Source of the DNA: JBBQBQ01 sp038317685
GTDB lineage: Bacteria; Desulfobacterota; Desulfuromonadia; Desulfuromonadales; DDH964
NCBI GenBank assembly: GCA_038317685.1
Contig: JBBQBQ010000008.1
Span: forward strand, 1 to 28,322
Length of the DNA: 28,322 nt
Direction of reading: 5' to 3'
Shown here: piece by piece, positions 21,567-28,322 of the stretch
How the letters are laid out: each line of letters opens with the position of its first letter
How positions within the stretch are numbered: the stretch's first letter is position 1
Position numbers and translations under genes: made by a program
Notes under the pieces: model-generated
What the model was told of the DNA's origin: nothing
What the model saw: only the letters and a program-made list of their open reading frames with translations
Database searches by the model: none

Positions 21567-22214
21567 TTACGGCAGCGCGAGGGCCCGGCCCAGCCACTGC
21601 ACCAGAGTCGTTCCCGCCGTTTCGACGGTGGGGCCGAAGGCGACCAGGCCGTCCTGGTGGCCGCCCATGGCCATGAGGCCGCCGGCGCGCGCGGCCGGGT
21701 CGGCGTGGAGGCGGGCGACTTCCGCCGAGATTTCCGGGGTGCCGTAGGCGGCGGCCGAGTCGGTCGCAGGGAGGCCGAGGACGGCGGCGTTTCGCCAGAG
21801 GAGCGGGGTGTGGACGTGCAGGACGCAGGCATGGTCCGGATCGAGGGCGTAGAGGACCCCGTGGGTGAGGGCTTCCGAGGACGGAGGGAGGGGACCTTCC
21901 GCCGTGACCCGGTTTGCTTGCGGGTCGCAGCTTTGGACCACCGCGTAATGTTCGGGGCCGAGCCAGGGGAGCCCTCCGGTCTGGGTGCCGCTGATCACGA
22001 AGGGGCGGGCGGCCGGGGCTGCTTGGTTGGCGGGGAGGCGGCGGCTGACGTTGCCGTAGCCGAGGCCGTGGTAGCGCTGCGGATCGCGCCCGGTCAGGCC
22101 GAGGAGCCACAGGATCTGCCGCCAGGCGCCGAGTTCCCGCAACTCCGTCTCGGGGAGCGGCGGCGCCGGGGTGAACTCCAGGGCGAATTTGATGACCCCT
22201 TCCAGCTGGTTCAC
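21567..22214 (-). CDS. Class II aldolase/adducin family protein
   Basis: A 215-aa zinc-dependent aldolase/epimerase-fold protein; substrate unknown. GLGYGNVSRRL, PSSEALTHG with the catalytic-type Glu, the zinc-binding HVHTPLLW, and a third His in MGGHQDG are visible. The start was set at GTG 22214 (VNQLEGVIKF): TGAGGAG, which includes the acyltransferase stop, lies 7 nt upstream, and a longer in-frame reading only repeats the upstream gene's region. It is tightly coupled to the acyltransferase and is the last gene of the polA operon. The hypervariable N-terminal part does not identify it as a fuculose or ribulose enzyme. Confidence 0.87.
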   Translation of the reverse strand: MNQLEGVIKFALEFTPAPPLPETELRELGAWRQILWLLGLTGRDPQRYHGLGYGNVSRRLPANQAAPAARPFVISGTQTGGLPWLGPEHYAVVQSCDPQANRVTAEGPLPPSSEALTHGVLYALDPDHACVLHVHTPLLWRNAAVLGLPATDSAAAYGTPEISAEVARLHADPAARAGGLMAMGGHQDGLVAFGPTVETAGTTLVQWLGRALALP

Positions 22215-22224
22215 GGGCGTCTCC

Positions 22225-23124
22225 TCAGGGCAGGTCGGGAAGGAGGGTATCGAGAAGGGCGTCCTTTTCCCGCCACAAATCGTCAACCCAGGACTGGACC
22301 GCTGCCCGGTAGACCGGATCGCTCAGATAGTCCCCCTGCTGAACCGCGGTCGGGATCGGCCGTTGCTGGAGGCGGACCTTGACCGGACCGACCCGCCCGC
22401 AAAGGTAATCCCAGAAGGTGGGGATGCCGGCAGGGTAGGCGAGGGTCAGATCGAGGGCCGTGGTGAGGGTTCCCTCCATGCCGTTCAGAGCGAAGGCCAC
22501 CCCGCCGGCCTTGGGGCGCAGCAGATGGCGGAAGGGGGATTCCTGACGGGCCTGCTTGGCCGGAGTGCAGCGGGTCCCTTCGAGGAAGTTGACGATCAGC
22601 ACCGGCGTCACCCGGCAGGCCCGGCAGGCGCGGCGGGTCACCTCCAGGTCGCGGCCGCGCAGCTCCGGATGCCGCTCCAGCTGCGCCTTGCTGTAGCGGC
22701 GCATGATCGGGAAGTCGAGGGCCAGGAGGGCCAGCCCGATCAGCGGCAGCCAAAGCATCTGGCGCTTGGCGAAGACCTTGGGGAAGGGGAGGCGGCGGTC
22801 GACGACCTTGAGGAGTACGATCAGGTCGACCCAGGACTGATGGTTGGCAACGACCAGATACCATCGGTCGCGCCGCAGCCCTTCCAGCCCCTGCAGGTCC
22901 CAGTCGATGCGGCCGAGCAGGGTCGTCAGGTCGACGGTGCCGCGGATCCAGCCTTCGGCGAGGCGGATCGCCCCCCGGGCGCAGCCGGCCCGCCAGGCCG
23001 CCACCGGCAGCAGCAGCCGGATCAGGGCCAGCAGGTAGATCAGGGGGCACCAGAAGGCGGAGTTCAAAAAATGCAGGATGATGGCGAGGCTGCCGCGCAG
23101 CAGCGGCGGGATGGCATTGCCCAC
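22225..23124 (-). CDS. Membrane acyltransferase, PlsC/YihG-like
   Basis: Predicted 1-acyl-glycerol-3-phosphate-type acyltransferase at the inner membrane. The 299-aa product has an N-terminal hydrophobic segment (LAIILHFLNSAFWCPLIYLLALIRLLL), the HX4D catalytic box NHQSWVD (H95, D100) and the acceptor-phosphate motif FLEGTR (180-185). Its long C-terminal part (GGVAFALNGMEG..., TFWDYLCGRVG) matches the YihG-type branch rather than short PlsC. The start is GTG with GGAGG 8 nt upstream. It is 26 nt downstream of polA, and its stop codon contributes to the ribosome site of the aldolase gene. Confidence 0.9.
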   Translation of the reverse strand: MGNAIPPLLRGSLAIILHFLNSAFWCPLIYLLALIRLLLPVAAWRAGCARGAIRLAEGWIRGTVDLTTLLGRIDWDLQGLEGLRRDRWYLVVANHQSWVDLIVLLKVVDRRLPFPKVFAKRQMLWLPLIGLALLALDFPIMRRYSKAQLERHPELRGRDLEVTRRACRACRVTPVLIVNFLEGTRCTPAKQARQESPFRHLLRPKAGGVAFALNGMEGTLTTALDLTLAYPAGIPTFWDYLCGRVGPVKVRLQQRPIPTAVQQGDYLSDPVYRAAVQSWVDDLWREKDALLDTLLPDLP

Positions 23125-23150
23125 GGTTTAATCCTCCCGATCGAACAGCA

Positions 23151-25814
23151 TTAGTGCGCCTGGCGCCAGTTGCTGCCGATCCCGACATCGACGACCAGCG
23201 GCACGCTGAGGGCCAGCGCCCCCTCCATCTCATCCTTCACCAGGGCCTTGATCGCCTCGATCTCTCCTTCCGGGACGTCGAAGACCAGTTCGTCGTGGAC
23301 CTGCAGGACCATCATGGCGTGCCGGCCTTCCCGGGTCAGGCGGCGGTGGATGTTGACCATCGCCAGCTTGATGAGGTCGGCGGCCGAGCCCTGCAGCGGG
23401 TAGTTGATGGCGTTGCGCTCGGCGTAGCCACGGATCGAGCCGTTGGGGCTGTGGATCTCGGGGACGGCGCAGCGTCGTCCGAGGACGGTCGTGACGTAGA
23501 GCTTCTCCCGGGCTTCGTGCTTTTTGCTCTCCATGAAGGCCCGAATCCCCGAGTAGCGCTCGAAGTAGCGGTCGATGAAGCGCTGCGCGTCCTTGCTCGG
23601 AATGCCGAGATCCTTGCCGAGGCTGAAGGCGCCCATGCCGTAGATGACCCCGAAGTTGATGGTTTTGGCCGCGCGGCGCTGCTCGGGGGTGACCAGCTCC
23701 GGGAAGACCCCGAAGATTTCGCTGGCGGTGCGGCGGTGGATGTCGTCGCCGGTGGCGAAGGCGGCCTTGAGTGCCTGCTCGTCGGCGAGGTGGGCGAGGA
23801 GCCGCAGTTCGATCTGCGAATAGTCGGCGGAAAGGAGCAGATTGCCCTCGGCCGGGATGAAGGCTTCGCGGATGCGTCCCCCCTCCTCAGTGCGGATCGG
23901 GATGTTCTGCAGGTTCGGATCACTGGAGGAGAGGCGGCCGGTGGCCGTCACCGCCTGGTTGAAGGAGGTGTGGAGGCGGCCGGTCTCGGGATTGACGAGT
24001 TTCGGCAGGGCGTCGCAGTAAGTGTTCTTGAGCTTGGCCAGGGAGCGGTATTCGAGGATGCGGGCCGCGATCGGCTGCTCCGCGGCGAGGTTCTGCAGGA
24101 CCTCGCTGTCCGTCGACCAGCCGGTCTTGGTCTTGCGGCCACGAGTCAGCTTGAGGCGTTCGAAGAGGATTTCGCCGAGCTGCTTGGGGGAACCGATGTT
24201 GAAGGGCCCGCCGGCGAGGCCGTGAATCTGGGTCTCCAGCAGGCCGAGCTTGCCTTCCATCTCCCGGGAGAGGCTGCCGAGAAATTCCGAATGGATGCGG
24301 ATCCCGCGCCATTCCATATCGGCCAGGACCTCCAGCAGGGGCATTTCGACGTCGTTGAAAAGGCTCTCCTGCTGCGTTTGTTTGAGGAGCGGTACGAGCT
24401 TTTCAGCAAGGCGCAGGGTGATGTCGGCGTCCTCGGCGGCGTAGACCGTGGCCCGCTCGACCTCGACCTGAGTGAAATCCTTCTCCTTGCCGGTCACCTC
24501 GGCGAAGGAGATGGTTTTGTAGCCGAGAAGTTCCGCCGCCAGGCTGTCCATGCCGTGGGATTTGGCGGCGGGGTTGGCGAGGTAAGAAGCGAGCATGGTG
24601 TCGAAGGCGAGTCCCTGGACCTCGACCCCGGCGCGGCGCAGGACCAGCAGATCGTACTTGCCGTTCTGGGCGATCTTGGGGTGATCGGGGCCTTCCAGCA
24701 GCGGCCGCAGGCGCTCCAGAACCCGGGCCTGGCCGAGCTGGGCCGGGGCGCCGAGGTAGTGGTGGCGCAAGGGGAGATACCATCCTTGACCCGGGGTGAC
24801 GGCGAAGGAGAGACCGACCAGGTCGGCGCGGGTCGGATCGAGCCCGGTCGTCTCGGTGTCGAAGGCGAAGCGGGCGGCATTGCTCAAGGCCGCGATCATG
24901 CCTTCCAGCTCCGCTTCGTCGAGGACGCAGCGGTAGCCCTCGCCGCTGGCCCGCTCGTCGCTGGAGAATTCCTGGAGGAGTTTGTGAAACTCCAGCTCCT
25001 TGAAGAGGATGGTGAGGGCCGCATAATCGGGGGGGGAGAGGGCGAAGGCGCCGTAGTCGAGGTGCAAAGGCACGTCGTCGCGGAGCGTCACCAGCTGTTT
25101 CGAGAGGCGGGCCAGGTCGGCGTTCTCCCGCAGCTTCTCCTGCAGCTTCCCCTTGACCTGGTGCAGGTTGGCGAGCAGGTTCTCGACGCTGCCGAACTCC
25201 TGGATCAGCTTGACGGCGGTCTTCTCGCCGACCCCGGGGACGCCGGGAACGTTGTCGGAAGTGTCGCCGGAGAGGGCCTGGACTTCGATGACCTTGTCGG
25301 GGGTGCCGCCGAAGCGCATCGCGACCTCTTCGAGGCCGGAGACCTGATCCTTCATGGTATCGAGGAGGCGGATCCGTTCCGTGACGACCTGCATCAGGTC
25401 CTTGTCGCCGGTAACGACCGTCACCGCCAGCCCTTCCGCCGCGAAGTGCTTGGCCAGGGTGGCGATGATGTCGTCGGCCTCGAAGCCGGCCAGCTCGATC
25501 GCCGGCAGGTTGAAGGCCCGCACCACCTCCTTGATGATCGGGATCTGCGGCACCATGTCCTCGGGCATCTGGGCGCGGTTGGCCTTGTAGTCGGGGTAGA
25601 GCTCCTTGCGGAAGGTCGGCCCCCTGGCGTCGAAGATCACCGCAAGGTGGTCAGGCTGCTGCTCGCGCATGACCTTGAGGAGCATGTTGACGAAACCGTA
25701 GACCGCGTTGGTCGCCTGCCCCTTGCTGTTGGAGAGATGGCGAATGGCGAAGTAGGCCCGGTAGATGTAGGAGGAGCCGTCGATGAGGAAGAGGCGCTGG
25801 GGCTGGTCGGACAT
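23151..25814 (-). CDS. polA: DNA polymerase I
   Basis: Replication and repair polymerase of 887 aa, full length. The N-terminal 5' nuclease domain starts MSDQPQRLFLIDGSSYIYRAYFAIR. The 3'-5' proofreading domain appears active: DTE at 319-321, NGKYDLLVL, and YAAEDADITLRL. The polymerase domain has motif A DYSQIELR (Asp664), motif B RRAAKTINFGVIYGMGAFSL, and motif C QVHDELVFD (Asp841), and ends GSNWRQAH. The ATG at 25814 was chosen because GGAG lies 5 nt upstream and homology begins there; a longer in-frame extension lacks family similarity. It is first gene of an operon with the acyltransferase and aldolase, and divergent from the SDR gene. Confidence 0.98.
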   Translation of the reverse strand: MSDQPQRLFLIDGSSYIYRAYFAIRHLSNSKGQATNAVYGFVNMLLKVMREQQPDHLAVIFDARGPTFRKELYPDYKANRAQMPEDMVPQIPIIKEVVRAFNLPAIELAGFEADDIIATLAKHFAAEGLAVTVVTGDKDLMQVVTERIRLLDTMKDQVSGLEEVAMRFGGTPDKVIEVQALSGDTSDNVPGVPGVGEKTAVKLIQEFGSVENLLANLHQVKGKLQEKLRENADLARLSKQLVTLRDDVPLHLDYGAFALSPPDYAALTILFKELEFHKLLQEFSSDERASGEGYRCVLDEAELEGMIAALSNAARFAFDTETTGLDPTRADLVGLSFAVTPGQGWYLPLRHHYLGAPAQLGQARVLERLRPLLEGPDHPKIAQNGKYDLLVLRRAGVEVQGLAFDTMLASYLANPAAKSHGMDSLAAELLGYKTISFAEVTGKEKDFTQVEVERATVYAAEDADITLRLAEKLVPLLKQTQQESLFNDVEMPLLEVLADMEWRGIRIHSEFLGSLSREMEGKLGLLETQIHGLAGGPFNIGSPKQLGEILFERLKLTRGRKTKTGWSTDSEVLQNLAAEQPIAARILEYRSLAKLKNTYCDALPKLVNPETGRLHTSFNQAVTATGRLSSSDPNLQNIPIRTEEGGRIREAFIPAEGNLLLSADYSQIELRLLAHLADEQALKAAFATGDDIHRRTASEIFGVFPELVTPEQRRAAKTINFGVIYGMGAFSLGKDLGIPSKDAQRFIDRYFERYSGIRAFMESKKHEAREKLYVTTVLGRRCAVPEIHSPNGSIRGYAERNAINYPLQGSAADLIKLAMVNIHRRLTREGRHAMMVLQVHDELVFDVPEGEIEAIKALVKDEMEGALALSVPLVVDVGIGSNWRQAH

Positions 25815-25930
25815 GGAGTCTCCGTAGCAGGAAAAGGCGCTCGGGCCGGGATTTATACAGTGACAAAGGGAGGGGGAAATTGCAAGAGGGAAGGGGCCGC
25901 AGGCGGAGCCGGCCCAAGCTTGGGTCGGCA

Positions 25931-25939
25931 TGCTATACT
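25931..25939 (+). promoter_or_regulatory. Putative extended -10 promoter of the SDR gene
   Basis: TGC-TATACT (-10 hexamer 25934-25939), about 37 nt upstream of the ATG, with no recognisable -35, as extended -10 promoters allow. It lies in the divergent gap with polA, whose own promoter I could not place with confidence (a TATAAA is near 25850 on the minus strand). Confidence 0.45.
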
Positions 25940-25975
25940 TTCCCCATCAACCCGTCGCCGTCAAGGGAGCCGACC

Positions 25976-26803
25976 ATGCCCGACCTGCAAGGCAAGACGT
26001 TGTTCATCACCGGCGCCAGCCGCGGCATCGGCAAGGCCATCGCCCTGCGCGCCGCCGCCGACGGCGCCAATATCGTCATCGCCGCCAAGAGCGTGCGCTC
26101 CCGCGACCAGCTGCCGGGGACGATCTACAGCGCCGCCGAGGAGGTCGAGGCGGCCGGCGGCCGGGCCCTGGCGATTCCGACCGACATCCGCGACGAGGCG
26201 CAGATCGCCTCCACTGTAGCCCAGGCGGTCGAACGCTTCGGCGGCATCGACATCCTGGTCAACAACGCCAGCGCCATCTATCTGGCCGGCACCGCCGCAA
26301 CCCCGCTGAAACGCTTCGACCTGATGGTCGGCGTCAACGTGCGGGGCACCTTCGCCTGCTCCCAGGCCTGCCTGCCGCACCTGAAAAAGGCCGCCAACCC
26401 CCATATCCTGACCCTCTCGCCCCCCCTCAACCTGGACCCGCGCTGGTTTCGGGACCACGTCGCCTACACCATCAGCAAGTACGGCATGAGCATGTGCGTC
26501 CTCGGCATGGCCGAGGAGCTGCGGAGCGCCGGGGTGGCGGTCAACGCCCTCTGGCCGCGCACCGTCATCGCCACCGCGGCCCTGGCAATGCTCGGCGGTC
26601 GCGTGCCGACGACGGCCTGCCGCACCCCGGAGATTCTGGCCGATGCCGCCCACGCCATCCTGGTCCGTAACAGCCGGAGCTGCACCGGGAACTTCTTCAT
26701 CGATGAGAAGGTGTTGGCCGAAGCGGGGATCGATGACCTGGAGCGTTACGCTGTGCAGCCGGGGACGCCGCTGCTCACCGATCTCTTTCTGGATGAGGGG
26801 TAA
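25976..26803 (+). CDS. Short-chain dehydrogenase/reductase, HSDL2-like
   Basis: A 275-aa NAD(P)-dependent SDR. Motifs: cofactor loop TGASRGIG (12-19), NNAS (96-99), and the catalytic triad S148, Y164, K168 (YTISKYG). The segments LSPPLNLDPRWF, KYGMSMCVLGMAEEL, AVNALWPRTVIATAAL and the C-terminal GNFFIDEKVLAEAGI are hallmarks of the HSDL2/AtuG-like subgroup. This group includes eukaryotic peroxisomal hydroxysteroid dehydrogenase-like 2 and bacterial isoprenoid/fatty-acid catabolic enzymes; the sterol-carrier domain of HSDL2 is absent. The start is ATG 25976 with AAGGGAG 6 nt upstream. Monocistronic, substrate unknown. Confidence 0.92.
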   Translation: MPDLQGKTLFITGASRGIGKAIALRAAADGANIVIAAKSVRSRDQLPGTIYSAAEEVEAAGGRALAIPTDIRDEAQIASTVAQAVERFGGIDILVNNASAIYLAGTAATPLKRFDLMVGVNVRGTFACSQACLPHLKKAANPHILTLSPPLNLDPRWFRDHVAYTISKYGMSMCVLGMAEELRSAGVAVNALWPRTVIATAALAMLGGRVPTTACRTPEILADAAHAILVRNSRSCTGNFFIDEKVLAEAGIDDLERYAVQPGTPLLTDLFLDEG

Positions 26804-26841
26804 AAGAGAGGATTCCCTTCGTTTGGGGCTCCTCCCCGCAC

Positions 26842-27909
26842 TTATCGGGACTGCTCGAACAGGTTGATCGTTTCCTGGTGACTTTGCTTCGCGGAATAGA
26901 GTTTGTTGAAAAACAGTTCCGGCCATTCGGCCTGGAAATTTCGCGCAACCCCCTCCTCGTCATAGATCTTCTGTACCAGTTCGATCAGTCGCCGGCGATG
27001 AATCAGAATCTTCTCCAGGGTTCTTGCCCGGATGAATTCCGGCGGGGGGGCCTCCCGGCTCAGTCGATCGACCGCCGCGGCGACCGACTCCGGGGTGGCT
27101 TCCGCGAAATGCACGAAGTTTTCATCGAACATGACGTCGCGGCCGCCTTCGCTGTGGGTCGTGACGACCGGCAGGCCGGCCAGCAGGTACTGGATGCTGG
27201 CGTACATGGCCCCCTCCACCGCGGACAGGCAGAGTCCGACCCGGCTTTGGTTCAGACAGCGATTGACCTCGGTGGCGGAGAGTGCCCGGTAGTCGCCGCC
27301 GGCGGGGTGATTGGCAAAATGGGCATGGGCCAGCAGGTGTTTGACGTCCCGGATCGCTTCCGGTGAATCGATGTGCGGGTCCGTAGCGTAGATCAGGGCC
27401 AGGCGGGGCACCTGGGCGGCCAGGGCGTGGCGCTTGTGCAGGATGAAGCGGGCATCATAGACGGCATCGAATTGCTTGGAAACCTCCGGCAGGGGCCGAA
27501 AGATCGATTCGTCGACGAGGCAATTGTGGCTGCAGAAAATCGCCTCCAGGCCCTGATCCCGGAAGTTCTGGAATTGCCGGGTGGTATTGCACAGATGGAT
27601 AAACCGGTGTCCGGGATAGCGTTGGCGGTGGGTCTGCTGGGCCCTGGCAAAGGCCTGGATTTTTTTCGGTTCCTCGATCTGCCAGCACCAACCCATGAGG
27701 AAGGTGGTCCGGTGGTGCTGCAGGTATTGGTACAACCGGTCCAGATAAGACATCGGGACCAGTTGATCATCGATCGAGTAAGGGACGTAGAAGATGGGCG
27801 GAGCGACCGAGATGACGGAATAGGGGGCGCGTTCCAGGTCGCGACGCAGGGGACGCAACCAATTCATAAGCTTTGAGCGAGGCTTGTAGCGCAGGAACGA
27901 TTCCAGCAT
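26842..27909 (-). CDS. Glycosyltransferase, GT4-like (GT-B fold)
   Basis: A 355-aa predicted glycosyltransferase. The C-terminal half shows the nucleotide-sugar site pattern of family 4: VGLCLSAVEGAMYASIQYLLAGLPVVTTHSEGGRD, with the conserved glutamate and the G-PVV-T turn. The N-terminal half is divergent (VISVAPPIFYVPYSIDD, FLMGWCWQIEEPKK). There are no membrane spans. The start is ATG 27909 with GGGAGG 7 nt upstream; an in-frame TTG two codons earlier is less likely. It is convergent with the SDR gene (38 nt between stops). There is no adjacent polysaccharide cluster, so acceptor and product are unknown. Confidence 0.85.
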   Translation of the reverse strand: MLESFLRYKPRSKLMNWLRPLRRDLERAPYSVISVAPPIFYVPYSIDDQLVPMSYLDRLYQYLQHHRTTFLMGWCWQIEEPKKIQAFARAQQTHRQRYPGHRFIHLCNTTRQFQNFRDQGLEAIFCSHNCLVDESIFRPLPEVSKQFDAVYDARFILHKRHALAAQVPRLALIYATDPHIDSPEAIRDVKHLLAHAHFANHPAGGDYRALSATEVNRCLNQSRVGLCLSAVEGAMYASIQYLLAGLPVVTTHSEGGRDVMFDENFVHFAEATPESVAAAVDRLSREAPPPEFIRARTLEKILIHRRRLIELVQKIYDEEGVARNFQAEWPELFFNKLYSAKQSHQETINLFEQSR

Positions 27910-27961
27910 GATCAAACCTCCCGCCCGGTTATGGGGGCTTCGGTTATCGGCCCCGTGCTTC

Positions 27962-27991
27962 CTTCTACTCTGGTCCCGGCAACCTTGTCAA
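27962..27991 (-). promoter_or_regulatory. Putative promoter of the GT4-like gene
   Basis: On the minus strand, perfect TTGACA (27986-27991), an 18-nt spacer and TAGAAG (27962-27967), about 55 nt upstream of the ATG, in the 254-nt divergent gap. The rest of that gap (27992-28086) shows nothing I can name. Confidence 0.45.
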
Positions 27992-28086
27992 TCGTCATCT
28001 GGCTCCTCGCCGACCGACAACCATCCAGGATTCCGGCCGCTTTCCGAGTGGGCACCACTCGGGCCGCGCTCGTCCCGGAAAAAGCC

Positions 28087-28115
28087 TTGAGCTTGGGCGA
28101 GAGAGCGGTTAGGCT
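28087..28115 (+). promoter_or_regulatory. Putative promoter of the 2-hydroxyacid dehydrogenase gene
   Basis: TTGAGC (28087-28092), a 17-nt spacer and TAGGCT (28110-28115), about 48 nt upstream of the ATG. The -10 match is weak. Confidence 0.3.
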
Positions 28116-28163
28116 GTGGGCCTGAACCGGACCAAACCAACCCATCCGCACGAGGTGCTTGAT

Positions 28164-28322
28164 ATGAAGATCGTGGTTCTCGACGGCTATGCCCTCAACC
28201 CCGGCGACCTCGACTGGGGGCCGCTGGCCGCCCTCGGCGACCTGGAAATCCATGACCGCACTCCGGCCGGGGAGGTCGTCGCACGGGCCGCGGATGCGCC
28301 GCTGGTCCTCACCAACAAGGTC
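28164..28322 (+). CDS. D-2-hydroxyacid (glycerate/hydroxypyruvate-type) dehydrogenase, 3' end cut by window edge
   Basis: The first 53 codons of a gene that runs off the window. The translated start MKIVVLDGYALNPGDLDWG, then PLAALGDLEIHDRTP and ending APLVLTNKV, has the characteristic N terminus of the glycerate dehydrogenase/hydroxypyruvate reductase branch (KIVVLDG, NPGDL.W, YDRT-like, VLTNK). The cofactor domain lies beyond the edge, so specificity is uncertain. GAGG lies about 9 nt upstream of the ATG. Divergent from the GT4-like gene. Confidence 0.82.
   Translation, partial: MKIVVLDGYALNPGDLDWGPLAALGDLEIHDRTPAGEVVARAADAPLVLTNKV

Noticed and set aside
23154..26219. Very long open plus-strand frame (about 1,000 codons) antisense to polA
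   Set aside because: High-GC codon bias keeps the complementary frame open. The product is Gly/Asp/Glu/His-rich without domains, while the minus strand encodes an intact PolA.

Overview
The window is a GC-rich bacterial chromosome segment (clearly above 60% G+C by eye, strong GC3 bias, dense genes, ATG/GTG/TTG starts with Shine-Dalgarno sequences). The gene content fits an anaerobic or facultatively anaerobic, metal/sulfur-respiring lineage such as Desulfuromonadia/Geobacter relatives. It includes a ThiH-type (oxygen-sensitive) thiazole pathway with a family-2 ThiF, a GltA-like NADPH glutamate synthase small subunit, a NapH/NapG-like polyferredoxin fusion beside a Tat-exported DUF362 protein, and a hemerythrin/Fe-S stress operon. 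The taxonomic placement is inference from gene content only.

Layout. 1-1.1 kb: the 3' part of a sigma-54 activator (+). 1.1-2.5 kb: gltA-like oxidoreductase (-), with its own putative promoter. 2.5-6.4 kb: TPP-riboswitch-controlled thiamin operon thiF-thiS-thiG-thiH-thiE (-), interrupted between thiG and thiH by a 76-nt inverted repeat with a 9-nt period. 6.5-7.5 kb: an orphan glycosyltransferase-like gene of visibly lower GC (-). 7.6-9.7 kb: a lipoprotein alpha/beta hydrolase and two unrecognised small genes. 9.7-11.2 kb: glycerol kinase (-). 11.3-12.8 kb: a secreted seven-repeat FG-GAP/ASPIC protein (+). 13.0-16.7 kb: DUF3467, a structured leader with a tiny ORF and terminator-like hairpin, then DUF362, a NapH-NapG-like fusion and DUF3047 (+). 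16.8-19.0 kb: divergent Yip1-family membrane protein (-) and MFS exporter (+). 19.1-20.5 kb: a three-gene hemerythrin, cysteine-rich protein and DUF1858/ScdA_N-like operon (-) with a well-positioned CRP/FNR-type site. 20.6-25.8 kb: a beta-hydroxyacid dehydrogenase (-) and the polA-acyltransferase-class II aldolase operon (-). 25.9-26.8 kb: HSDL2-like SDR (+). 26.8-27.9 kb: a second glycosyltransferase (-). 28.2 kb to the end: 5' end of a D-2-hydroxyacid (glycerate-type) dehydrogenase (+).

Genes that work together. The thi genes make the thiazole phosphate and couple it to the pyrimidine, under TPP feedback. The DUF362/NapHG-like/DUF3047 trio looks like a membrane-to-periplasm electron-transfer module of unknown substrate. 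The C-x2-C-x4-C protein plus hemerythrin pair resembles the two halves of RIC/YtfE-type Fe-S repair proteins encoded separately, in an operon whose promoter looks class-II CRP/FNR dependent. These two redox clusters and the two 9-10-nt-periodic repeat elements are the least explained parts of the window. No tRNA, rRNA, CRISPR array, insertion sequence or phage gene was seen, and no gene-free stretch exceeds 300 bases; the longest is about 250 bases at 27910-28163.
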